A stretch of 5,213 nt of DNA from Immundisolibacteraceae bacterium (GCA_019090185.1 JAHRWJ010000068.1:1-5213); one strand, 5' to 3'. Shown: positions 1 through 5,213, counted from the stretch's first letter. Made by a program: numbers and translations. Notes: generated by a model from the sequence alone, not told the origin.

Positions 1-98
1 CCGCCGCCGAATTTGATTACACGCCAAAATATAGCGCGCTGCGTGGTATGAAGGAGTATGTCGAATATCTAAAAACTGATGTTTATCGGCAAATTTAA
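1..98 (+). CDS. C-terminal end of a probable NAD(P)-dependent epimerase/dehydratase (extended SDR), partial
   Basis: Reading from base 3, a frame of 31 codons runs without interruption to a TAA at 96-98; the start lies outside the window. The visible tail contains Y-T-P-K-Y-S followed by an L-R-G-M-K-E-Y-V-E-Y-L-K helix. This resembles the usual ending of extended short-chain dehydrogenases (UDP-sugar epimerase type), where a 'Y-x-P-x-Y-S-x-x-x-G-L-x-E-x-I-x-W' segment precedes the last helix. The Rossmann domain and the Tyr-x-x-x-Lys catalytic pair are not in view, so substrate and reaction cannot be given. The gene is convergent with the flavin monooxygenase gene and is followed after 28 bp by a strong terminator, which supports this being a true gene end. 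Any C-terminal helix rich in Tyr, Glu and Lys could look similar, so the family call is moderate. Confidence 0.6.
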   Translation, partial: AAEFDYTPKYSALRGMKEYVEYLKTDVYRQI

Positions 99-126
99 CA
101 TTCACCATTAAAAAGTTTTAGGCAAT

Positions 127-165
127 AAAAAGGCCCGGTTAATGAATAATTAACCGGGCCTTTTT
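127..165. terminator. Bidirectional rho-independent terminator between convergent genes
   Basis: A perfect 17-bp inverted repeat (127-143 with 149-165) encloses a 5-nt loop, GAATA. The arms run from an A5 tract through a GGCCCGG core, so transcripts from either strand form a GC-rich hairpin followed by a U run (161-165 on the plus strand, complement of 127-131 on the minus strand). It sits 28 bp after the plus-strand stop at 98 and 12 bp beyond the minus-strand stop at 178, so it can serve both converging genes. Confidence 0.95.
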
Positions 166-177
166 GTTCGGCGAACC

Positions 178-1761
178 CTAACTTAGCGCAAACCCCTCAT
201 ACCCTTCACTGGCTACTTCCGCGCATTTCTCTACGTAAGCGGGGAAACCGATATAAGGCATAAACACTCTCGGTTTGCCCGGAATATTGGCGCCCAAATA
301 CCAGGAGTTGCAGGTCGGAAACAGGGTTCGATCGGCCAGCTCATTCACCTCGCCAACCCACGCCTGTTCCGCTGCTGAAGTCGCTTCGATGGTGACCTGG
401 CCCTGCTGCTGCATATGGTCAATGCAATCGCTGATCCACTCTACATTCTGCTCGATAGACGGCAACATGTTGGTTAACACCGATGGGCTGCCAGGCCCGG
501 TGATGATGAACAGGTTAGGAAATCCTGATGTACCCAGGCCGAGAAAGGTTTTTGGCCCTTCGGCCCACTTATCCCGCAGCGACTGCCCACCGCGACCGAC
601 AATATCCACTTTTAGAATCGCGCCGGTCATCGCATCGAAGCCGGTGGCATAAACAATCACATCCACCTCTATCACCTGTTTATGGGTGATGATGCCCTGC
701 TCCAGAAAACCCTGAATCGGCTGCTCCTGCAGGTCTACCAGGGTGACGTTGTCGCGATTAAAGGTGGCGTAATAGCCGGTATCTGCACAGACCCGTTTGC
801 AACCAAAGGTCTGCATCGGTGACAAGACTTCAGCCACAACCGGGTCATCGACAATATCGCGGATTTTTCCGCGCACGAATTCAGCGGCGGTATCGTTAGC
901 ATCACCGCTGAACAGCAGGTCACCGTAAGCCCCTAAAAAGCCCAGCCCACCCATCTGCCAACGTTTTTCATATTCGGCCTTGCGCTCGGCATCGGTGGCC
1001 ACCAGGGCTGAATCGATATTCCATTCAAAGGCAATACCAAAGGGCGACAGCGCCCCCCGCTCGCGCAGCCCTGAATAGTCATCCTTAATCTGCTGCTGCA
1101 CCTGGGGTTCCAGGGGGCCGTTATGGGCAGGGATCGAATAATTAGGGGTGCGCTGCAAGACATAAAGATGTTCTGCCTCTTCGGCGATGACCGGTATCGA
1201 TTGGATGGCCGATGAGCCGGTGCCAATAACTGCAACTTCCAGACCAGTAAAATCAACCCCCTCGTGGGGCCACTGGCCGGTGTGATAAGTGGCACCGGTA
1301 AAACTCTCCTGCCCCGGAATCTGCGGAAGGTTGCTCGAAGATAAGCAGCCGGTTGCCATCACCAGATACTGGGCAGATAACGATTCACCCTGATCGGTGG
1401 TCACCAGCCAGCGCTGCTGCGCCTCATCAAACTTAGCGCAGTTAACCGCGGTGTTAAATTGAATCTGCTCGCGCAAATCAAACCGATCCGCCACGTGGTT
1501 GGCGTACTCCAGAATCTCCGGCTGGGCAGCATAACGTTCGGTCCAGTTCCACTCCTGCTGGAGGTCGCTATCGAACTGATAGGAGTACTCCATGCTCTCG
1601 ACATCGCAACGGGCGCCCGGGTAGCGGTTCCAGTACCAGGTGCCACCCACCCCGGTGCCTTTTTCAAACACTTGCGCAGATAACCCCTGCTGGCGCAGCC
1701 GGTGCAACATATAGAGCCCGGCAAAACCGGCGCCAACCACTACCGCATCAACTGATCTCAT
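178..1761 (-). CDS. Type I Baeyer-Villiger monooxygenase (FAD- and NADPH-dependent)
   Basis: A 527-residue flavoprotein of the cyclohexanone / phenylacetone monooxygenase family, expected to be cytosolic. It inserts one oxygen atom beside a ketone carbonyl to give an ester or lactone, using FAD, NADPH and O2. Visible in order: the FAD Rossmann motif GAGFAG (10-15); G-G-T-W-Y-W-N-R-Y-P-G (39-49), the family's first fingerprint; the diagnostic Baeyer-Villiger fingerprint F154-x-G156-x-x-x-H160-x-x-x-W164-P165; the NADPH Rossmann motif GTGSSA (180-185); K322-R323, aligning with the active-site arginine; the ATGFD motif (372-376); and an intact C-terminal region with N-S-W-Y-L-G-A-N (485-492). 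Length is normal for the family. The ATG at 1761 is chosen because GGAGG lies 6 nt upstream and the Rossmann fold starts at once; the longer frame opens with a TTG at 1836, inside the preceding terminator's U-tract. A hairpin terminator separates it from the dehydrogenase gene, so it probably has its own promoter in the 74-bp leader, though I see no convincing one. Family call is firm; substrate (cyclic, aryl or long-chain ketone) is unknown. Confidence 0.93.
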   Translation of the reverse strand: MRSVDAVVVGAGFAGLYMLHRLRQQGLSAQVFEKGTGVGGTWYWNRYPGARCDVESMEYSYQFDSDLQQEWNWTERYAAQPEILEYANHVADRFDLREQIQFNTAVNCAKFDEAQQRWLVTTDQGESLSAQYLVMATGCLSSSNLPQIPGQESFTGATYHTGQWPHEGVDFTGLEVAVIGTGSSAIQSIPVIAEEAEHLYVLQRTPNYSIPAHNGPLEPQVQQQIKDDYSGLRERGALSPFGIAFEWNIDSALVATDAERKAEYEKRWQMGGLGFLGAYGDLLFSGDANDTAAEFVRGKIRDIVDDPVVAEVLSPMQTFGCKRVCADTGYYATFNRDNVTLVDLQEQPIQGFLEQGIITHKQVIEVDVIVYATGFDAMTGAILKVDIVGRGGQSLRDKWAEGPKTFLGLGTSGFPNLFIITGPGSPSVLTNMLPSIEQNVEWISDCIDHMQQQGQVTIEATSAAEQAWVGEVNELADRTLFPTCNSWYLGANIPGKPRVFMPYIGFPAYVEKCAEVASEGYEGFALS

Positions 1762-1767
1762 CACTCC

Positions 1768-1772
1768 CCTCC
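1768..1772 (-). promoter_or_regulatory. Shine-Dalgarno site that fixes the monooxygenase start
   Basis: GGAGG on the minus strand, 6 nt ahead of the ATG at 1761, is a near-ideal ribosome binding site. It decides against the longer reading that begins with TTG at 1836. Confidence 0.85.
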
Positions 1773-1834
1773 AGGAAATTTTTTGCTGATATTGCCAGCT
1801 TATCGCAATTTGAACCGACTTTGTTTTAGGGCAC

Positions 1835-1872
1835 AAAAAAGCCGGAAGTCGACCTGATGATCAACTCCCGGC
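1835..1872 (-). terminator. Rho-independent terminator after the aldehyde dehydrogenase gene
   Basis: The minus-strand RNA of 1841-1872 folds into a continuous 14-bp stem (three G-U pairs, GCCGG/CCGGC at the base) with a 4-nt AUCA loop, followed at once by six U (1840-1835). It begins 19 bp after the dehydrogenase stop. The G-U pairs make it better formed on the minus strand than on the plus strand, consistent with serving the minus-strand gene. It separates the dehydrogenase gene from the monooxygenase gene. Confidence 0.9.
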
Positions 1873-1891
1873 AATTAAGGACTGTTACTGT

Positions 1892-3340
1892 CTAAAGCTT
1901 GATACAGACGTTGGTCAGTTCGGTATAGAACTCCAAGGAATAGTGACCACCTTCACGGCCGATGCCGGACTGTTTGGCACCACCGAACGGCGTGCGCAAA
2001 TCACGCAGAAACCAGCTATTAATCCAGCTAATACCGACTTCCATCTGTCCACCGACTCGATGGGCCCGAGAAGCGTTCTCTGTCCAGACCGATGACGCCA
2101 GACCATAGGGGCTGTTATTAGCCATCTCAATGGCTTCATCTTCGGTGTCAAACGGCGCTATGTGGCAACAAGGGCCAAAAATCTCTTCGGTGATTGGCGT
2201 GGCATCTTCAGCCATACCGGTCCAGATGGTCGGCTCTACCCAGTTACCACCCTTTAATTCTTCAGCCATCTCTGGCACGCCGCCGCCGGTGATAACCGTG
2301 GCACCGGCATCCACTGCCTGCTGATAGTAATCCAGCACCTTGTCACGATGAGATGCGCTAATCAGCGGACCCATGGTGGTTTCTGGGTCTTCCGCTTTAC
2401 CAAGTTTTAATGCTTCTGCGCCAGTTTTCAAACGGGCCACAAATTCATCAAAGATGGGTCGCTCAACATAGACCCGTTCCGTACCCAGGCAGACCTGACC
2501 ACAGTTAGCGAACACCGAGCGCATGGTGCCCTCGATCGCTTTATCCATGTCGCAATCAGCAAACACGATGGCCGGGTTCTTACCACCGAGTTCTAAGGAG
2601 GCATCACGTAACCCAACCGAGGCAGCTTCGGCGACCCGCTCGCCGGTGGCGGTAGAGCCGGTAAATGTAATCGCATCCAGATCAGGGTGAGAAATGAGTT
2701 TGTCGCCCACCCGTGAGCCAGGACCGAGTACGGTATTAAAAACCCCTTTAGGCACACCGGCGGCGTTCATCACTTCACCGAGCATGGTCATGGTCAGCTG
2801 GGTCTCTTCTGAGGGTTTGACCACGACCGTGTTACCGCAAGCCAGCGCCGGACCAATTTTCCAGGTCATCAGCAGCAGGGGTAAATTCCAGGGACCAATC
2901 ACACCAATCACACCTTTAGGTTTGCGAATGGTGTAGTTGAGTGCGCCGGTGCCATCCGGGGTGGGCATGTGAAACGCTTCATCAGCAACGTTTTTGATGG
3001 TGTCAGCAAACACGCGGAAATTGGCCGCGCCACGAGGAATATCAATGTGACGAGCTAACGAGTATGGCTTGCCGGTATCCAGACACTCGGCTTCGAGAAA
3101 GTCATCAAAGCGCGCAGAAATACCATCAGCAACCTTATAAAGAATTTCAACCCGCTGCTGAATACTCATGCTGCCCCACTCACCTTTTAAAGCGGCCTTT
3201 GCGGCTTGCACGGCTTCATCAACCTGGGCATCGGTGGCCACGGAATAAGGAGTAATTAGCTTGCCAGTGACCGGGCTGGTGATGTTGCGCTGCTCTTCAG
3301 AGTCAACATAAACGCCATTGATAAAACTTGATACTTTCAT
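1892..3340 (-). CDS. 2-hydroxymuconate / 2-aminomuconate semialdehyde dehydrogenase-type aldehyde dehydrogenase
   Basis: A 482-residue NAD(P)+-dependent aldehyde dehydrogenase of the ALDH superfamily, expected to be a cytosolic oligomer that oxidises a (semi)aldehyde to a carboxylate. The full set of motifs is present: P-W-N (150-152) with oxyanion Asn152, K-P-S-E (175-178) for the cofactor, F-T-G-S-T-x-T-G (226-233), E-L-G-G-K (250-254) with general base Glu250, F-A-N-C-G-Q-V-C (277-284) with nucleophile Cys284, and E-E-I-F-G-P (385-390). Features typical of the hydroxymuconic / aminomuconic semialdehyde subgroup are E-C-L-D-T-G-K-P (85-92), D-I-P-R-G-A-A-N-F (100-108), L-G-T-E-R-V-Y-V-E-R-P (285-295), F-L-R-D-L-R-T-P-F-G-G (444-454) and the ending T-N-V-C-I-K-L. 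Arg103 and Arg446 or Arg449 are candidates for the substrate-carboxylate arginines known in aminomuconate semialdehyde dehydrogenase. The ATG at 3340 has AAGAGG 9 nt upstream. The subgroup call is by remembered sequence pattern, and the real substrate may be another pathway semialdehyde. No ring-cleavage dioxygenase is visible beside it. Confidence 0.9.
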   Translation of the reverse strand: MKVSSFINGVYVDSEEQRNITSPVTGKLITPYSVATDAQVDEAVQAAKAALKGEWGSMSIQQRVEILYKVADGISARFDDFLEAECLDTGKPYSLARHIDIPRGAANFRVFADTIKNVADEAFHMPTPDGTGALNYTIRKPKGVIGVIGPWNLPLLLMTWKIGPALACGNTVVVKPSEETQLTMTMLGEVMNAAGVPKGVFNTVLGPGSRVGDKLISHPDLDAITFTGSTATGERVAEAASVGLRDASLELGGKNPAIVFADCDMDKAIEGTMRSVFANCGQVCLGTERVYVERPIFDEFVARLKTGAEALKLGKAEDPETTMGPLISASHRDKVLDYYQQAVDAGATVITGGGVPEMAEELKGGNWVEPTIWTGMAEDATPITEEIFGPCCHIAPFDTEDEAIEMANNSPYGLASSVWTENASRAHRVGGQMEVGISWINSWFLRDLRTPFGGAKQSGIGREGGHYSLEFYTELTNVCIKL

Positions 3341-3393
3341 TTAATAAAGCCTCTTAACTATCTAATATTAAACAAGTTCAAAGTTAAATTTTT

Positions 3394-3408
3394 TGGTCTA
3401 TTTAACCA
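3394..3408. promoter_or_regulatory. Possible operator ahead of the aldehyde dehydrogenase gene
   Basis: TGGT-N7-ACCA, with perfect 4-bp arms, lies in a strongly AT-rich stretch 54 bp ahead of the dehydrogenase ATG. An overlapping 6-bp inverted repeat, GTTAAA (3383-3388) with TTTAAC (3401-3406), is also present. TGGT/ACCA half-sites recall operators of GntR/FadR-type regulators, although those usually have shorter spacing. It lies downstream of the proposed -10 box at 3476-3481, a position suited to repression. Short arms in AT-rich DNA arise easily by chance. Confidence 0.25.
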
Positions 3409-3437
3409 GAACTGTATTTGACCACGGTTGCATAGAG

Positions 3438-3459
3438 CCGTTATCAATCGCCGTAACGG
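3438..3459. repeat. Inverted repeat in the dehydrogenase leader
   Basis: CCGTTA (3438-3443) and TAACGG (3454-3459) form perfect 6-bp arms around a 10-nt loop. It would sit near the 5' end of a transcript started from the promoter proposed at 3476-3505, so it could be a leader hairpin or a DNA operator. No U-tract follows, so it is not a terminator. Confidence 0.35.
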
Positions 3460-3475
3460 GTTTGCAGGGCGCGAC

Positions 3476-3505
3476 ATTATAGACGTCACGGCGACCGGTT
3501 GTTAG
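3476..3505 (-). promoter_or_regulatory. Candidate sigma70-type promoter for the aldehyde dehydrogenase gene
   Basis: On the minus strand a perfect -10 box TATAAT (complement of 3476-3481) is preceded after 18 nt by CTAACA (complement of 3500-3505), which matches 4 of 6 bases of TTGACA. Initiation would fall near 3469, giving a leader of about 130 nt before the ATG at 3340. The site lies in the 211-bp gap between the VOC gene and the dehydrogenase gene, where a promoter is plausible. The -35 match and spacing are imperfect. Confidence 0.5.
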
Positions 3506-3517
3506 CGTGATTGTTAT

Positions 3518-3545
3518 TTACCCAAACCCAATGGCGCCGGGGTAA
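3518..3545. repeat. Weak inverted repeat just after the VOC gene
   Basis: TTACCC (3518-3523) and GGGTAA (3540-3545) form 6-bp arms around a 16-nt loop, 6 bp beyond the VOC stop codon. No U-run follows on the minus strand, so it is not a convincing terminator, and VOC transcripts may read on into the dehydrogenase leader. Confidence 0.3.
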
Positions 3546-3551
3546 TGACTG

Positions 3552-3953
3552 TCAGAGTGAAACCAGCTCAACTCGGTTGCCGTCCGGGTCACTAATATAA
3601 AGCGTTCTACGCTGCCCGAGGGCACCGTATCTCAAAGCGAAATCCCCGGTCTCGATACCGTGGAACTGTAGGTACTCAATAACGGCTAATTCAGGTACCG
3701 ACTTTATCTGCAGGCAGAAGTGGTCAAGATTGCGCCCGGTTAAGGCGGGGGCCTGTCCGCCAGCTTTGCCGAGGCTGGAGTCTACAGTCACCAGGTCGAT
3801 CATGGCATTACCGGCGCTCAATTGAGTCAGTCCCACTTCAGGACGACTCTGGCGCTCAAGTTGACAGCCCAGCACCTGGCAATAGAACAGTAGCATCGCC
3901 TCAAGTTGAGTGGTTCTAAGCACGATGTGATCGATCCCTGAAATCTCAATCAT
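3552..3953 (-). CDS. VOC-superfamily protein (glyoxalase / bleomycin-resistance fold), function unassigned
   Basis: A 133-residue single-module vicinal-oxygen-chelate protein. The two beta-alpha-beta-beta-beta units are visible: the first opens with I-D-H-I-V-L (H9) and continues with F-Y-C-Q-V-L-G (23-29); the second opens with L-D-H-F-C-L (H78) and closes with Y-I-S-D-P-D-G-N-R-V-E-L-V (E129). H9, H78 and E129 are the expected metal ligands of this fold. Overall pattern matches the widespread small 'lactoylglutathione lyase-like / VOC virulence-type' proteins rather than full extradiol dioxygenases, which are about twice as long. Start choice: ATG at 3953 has GGGAG 5 nt upstream, while the GTG at 3959 would overlap that site and add only two residues. 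The gene lies after the aldolase terminator. A -10-like TATACT (complement of 3988-3993) has no good -35 partner. The role may be isomerisation, ring-opening or detoxification of a pathway intermediate; the sequence alone does not decide. Confidence 0.85.
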   Translation of the reverse strand: MIEISGIDHIVLRTTQLEAMLLFYCQVLGCQLERQSRPEVGLTQLSAGNAMIDLVTVDSSLGKAGGQAPALTGRNLDHFCLQIKSVPELAVIEYLQFHGIETGDFALRYGALGQRRTLYISDPDGNRVELVSL

Positions 3954-4003
3954 GGTCACTCCCAGAGTTTGCCTAAGGTCTGCGAAAAGTATAGATCAAA
4001 CAC

Positions 4004-4039
4004 GAAAAAGGCCGGACCATTGCTGGCCCGGCCTTTTTC
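4004..4039 (-). terminator. Rho-independent terminator after the aldolase gene
   Basis: The minus-strand RNA forms a 16-bp stem with one G-U pair, closed by a GCAA (GNRA-type) tetraloop at 4023-4020; the distal arm ends in U5 followed by C. The 12 outer base pairs (4004-4015 with 4028-4039) are perfect on both strands, but the G-U pair (an A-C mismatch on the plus strand) favours the minus strand. It begins 32 bp after the aldolase stop and separates that gene from the VOC gene. The A5-GGCC-GG core resembles that of the terminator at 127-165. Confidence 0.92.
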
Positions 4040-4041
4040 TC

Positions 4042-4065
4042 ATCTGAACCGAGGTAGGTTCAGAT
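4042..4065. repeat. Second hairpin between the aldolase stop and its terminator
   Basis: ATCTGAACC (4042-4050) and GGTTCAGAT (4057-4065) are perfect 9-bp arms around a 6-nt loop. The element starts 6 bp after the aldolase stop codon and ends 2 bp before the terminator hairpin. It lacks its own U-tract. It may stabilise the mRNA 3' end or bind a protein. Confidence 0.7.
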
Positions 4066-4071
4066 CAGCAT

Positions 4072-5034
4072 CTAACTCACACCGAGTTCTTTCAGGGTGG
4101 ATTTAATGCGCTGGCGCAGTTCGTCAGTAGCTTGAGCCACCGGTGGGCGAATCGGACCGGCTTCTAGACCAATCTCTTCAAACCAGACTTTCATGCTCGC
4201 CAGTGCTGAGGCGTAGGTGAAGGTGTGAACCACATCCCAGAGGAAAACATCACCGTAGAAATCACGTACGTCATTGAGCTGTGAACTCACCTGGTAGGCT
4301 TCTTCCCACTTACCCTGGGCAGCCAGTGCGCGGTAGTCGTTAATCAGGTGACGTTTCTTACCAAACAGAATGTAAGAGAGTTCACCGAACACCACCTGGC
4401 CACCGTTACGCAGGTCGTCGAGGAAGACATTTTCTAACGGATCTGAGAGCACGAAGTCATCACGCATAATTTTGCGCAATTTCAGGGATTCAGCACGACT
4501 AACCACGCCCTGCTTGGCACCCACTACGGTTTCAAGATCAGACAGACGTTTCATCAGGTCCCAACCCAACACCTTGCCGGAAACCGGGGTGCGATAAAGC
4601 ATAACGGCCAGGTCAGAACGATCGGTGATGAACTTGAACCAGTCAAAAATCTCATTATCGGTACGCAGTTGAACGACCGGATTGATGACTTCTACGCCGT
4701 CAAAACCCATCGCTTCGAGACGTTGCATTTTTTCTACGGCCTGATAAGCGCTGGGGTCAAGAATAATAGAAAACAGCGGCACGCGACCGGCAACCGCTTC
4801 GGCCATCACTTCATGATAGCGATACCACTCTTCGAGGGTCGCGTTCCAGCACTCAGCGATGAAACCGCCAACGACCAGGCCATCAACACCCATTTCGATG
4901 AAGGCTTCAACATTCTTACGCATGCCTTCTTCATCAAAATTAAAATCATTATCAACTGGTGTTACCGGGCAGAGAAAGAACCCCTCGATATTATCCTGGG
5001 CCCACTGTTTTGCTTCTGAACGGGTGTATTTCAT
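4072..5034 (-). CDS. DapA/NahE-superfamily class I (Schiff-base) lyase, dihydrodipicolinate synthase family
   Basis: A 320-residue TIM-barrel enzyme of the dihydrodipicolinate synthase / N-acetylneuraminate lyase / hydratase-aldolase superfamily, expected to be cytosolic and to work through a lysine Schiff base with pyruvate or a 2-oxo acid. Visible: an N-terminal barrel strand with P-V-T-P-V (23-27), G-G-F-I-A-E-C (56-62) at the site of the usual G-T-T-G-E loop, Tyr147 in L-Y-R-T-P, and the Schiff-base lysine Lys174 in G-A-K-Q-G (172-176). Two departures argue against a biosynthetic DapA: the Thr-Thr pair is replaced by Phe-Ile, and the substrate-carboxylate arginine expected five residues after the tyrosine (S-R-T-G in DapA) is Ser152. 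The E-C-x-x-A-T-L part (61-67) recalls NahE-like hydratase-aldolases (G-E-C-A-T-L). The protein is some 20-30 residues longer than DapA. The ATG at 5034 follows GAGAGG with 9 nt spacing. Its own terminator follows, and inverted repeats upstream hint at regulation. Superfamily firm; reaction uncertain. Confidence 0.88.
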   Translation of the reverse strand: MKYTRSEAKQWAQDNIEGFFLCPVTPVDNDFNFDEEGMRKNVEAFIEMGVDGLVVGGFIAECWNATLEEWYRYHEVMAEAVAGRVPLFSIILDPSAYQAVEKMQRLEAMGFDGVEVINPVVQLRTDNEIFDWFKFITDRSDLAVMLYRTPVSGKVLGWDLMKRLSDLETVVGAKQGVVSRAESLKLRKIMRDDFVLSDPLENVFLDDLRNGGQVVFGELSYILFGKKRHLINDYRALAAQGKWEEAYQVSSQLNDVRDFYGDVFLWDVVHTFTYASALASMKVWFEEIGLEAGPIRPPVAQATDELRQRIKSTLKELGVS

Positions 5035-5124
5035 CTTCTACTTCCTCTCATTAACTTAAAATTGATCAGCTTGCGGTACTAGAAATAAAAACCGTGGCAC
5101 GCCCTAAAATTGCCAAGGAGTGGA

Positions 5125-5143
5125 TTAAAGATCGATTCTTTAA
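5125..5143. promoter_or_regulatory. Palindromic operator candidate upstream of the aldolase gene
   Basis: TTAAAGA-TCGAT-TCTTTAA: perfect 7-bp arms around a 5-bp centre, about 90 bp ahead of the aldolase ATG. A 19-bp dyad of this size is typical of binding sites for dimeric helix-turn-helix regulators. No regulator gene is in the window to pair it with. Confidence 0.5.
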
Positions 5144-5165
5144 ACTCAACCTGAGCAAATCACAG

Positions 5166-5200
5166 ATGGGTACAACAGTTGATCTGTTAACTATACCCAT
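5166..5200. promoter_or_regulatory. Nested inverted repeat upstream of the aldolase gene
   Basis: Outer perfect arms ATGGGTA (5166-5172) and TACCCAT (5194-5200) enclose an inner dyad AACAG-TTGAT-CTGTT (5174-5188). The inner dyad is centred 2 bp off the outer one. A -10-like TATAGT on the minus strand (complement of 5190-5195) overlaps the outer arm; its -35 would fall at or beyond the window edge. The arrangement suits an operator overlapping a promoter for the aldolase gene. Confidence 0.45.
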
Positions 5201-5213
5201 ATCGGCTACCGAA

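Noticed and set aside
275..1736. Several open frames of 60-125 codons on both strands overlapping the monooxygenase gene
   Set aside because: They overlap a gene with full family motifs, lack recognisable domains, and look like shadows of its codon pattern.
1762..1836. 25-residue N-terminal extension of the monooxygenase starting at a TTG (1836)
   Set aside because: The TTG lies in the U-tract of the preceding terminator, has no ribosome binding site, and the extension precedes the Rossmann beta-strand that normally starts the family. GGAGG with 6 nt spacing supports the ATG at 1761.
2130..3255. Plus-strand open frames inside the aldehyde dehydrogenase gene
   Set aside because: Antisense shadows of a complete, motif-bearing gene; no ribosome binding site or family resemblance seen.
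3954..3959. GTG start two codons upstream for the VOC protein
   Set aside because: It would overlap its own Shine-Dalgarno sequence; the ATG at 3953 has GGGAG at a proper 5-nt distance.
3988..3993. TATACT on the minus strand as a VOC promoter -10 box
   Set aside because: A -35 at 17 nt would fall in the terminator stem and does not match TTGACA; no extended -10 TG is present.
4669..5059. Two plus-strand open frames (116 and 66 codons) opposite the aldolase N-terminal region
   Set aside because: They overlap each other and a well-supported minus-strand gene, and their translations show no recognisable motif.
5057..5112. Direct repeat TAAAATTG (5057-5064 and 5105-5112)
   Set aside because: Only 8 bp, AT-rich and present twice; expected by chance and without further structure.

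Overview
The window looks like part of a catabolic (degradation) gene neighbourhood from a Gram-negative, probably gammaproteobacterial, chromosome. The guess rests on roughly balanced base composition, short intergenic gaps, GGCC-rich rho-independent terminators and the protein families present. No ribosomal or phylogenetic marker is present, so the taxonomy is an inference.

Layout: the left edge holds the last 31 codons of a plus-strand gene, probably an extended SDR / NAD-dependent epimerase-dehydratase. It converges on four minus-strand genes across a strong bidirectional terminator (127-165). In their own order of transcription (right to left) the four genes are: a DapA/NahE-superfamily class I aldolase (4072-5034), a small VOC-fold protein (3552-3953), an aldehyde dehydrogenase of the 2-hydroxymuconate / 2-aminomuconate semialdehyde type (1892-3340), and a type I Baeyer-Villiger flavin monooxygenase (178-1761).

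The genes share a strand and a likely metabolic theme but are not a simple tightly packed operon. A strong hairpin terminator follows the aldolase gene (4004-4039) and another follows the dehydrogenase gene (1835-1872). A consensus -10 box lies about 130 nt ahead of the dehydrogenase gene, and clear inverted repeats lie in the 179 bp ahead of the aldolase gene. This suggests several separately controlled transcription units.

Working model (inference): the monooxygenase inserts oxygen next to a ketone, the lyase cleaves or hydrates a pyruvate-type intermediate, and the dehydrogenase oxidises the resulting (semi)aldehyde to an acid. The VOC protein may act on, or protect against, an intermediate. 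The substrate cannot be read from the sequence. The set does not match a textbook aromatic meta-cleavage operon, because no ring-cleavage dioxygenase, hydrolase or decarboxylase gene is in view. Nothing mobile, no RNA gene and no CRISPR array was seen.
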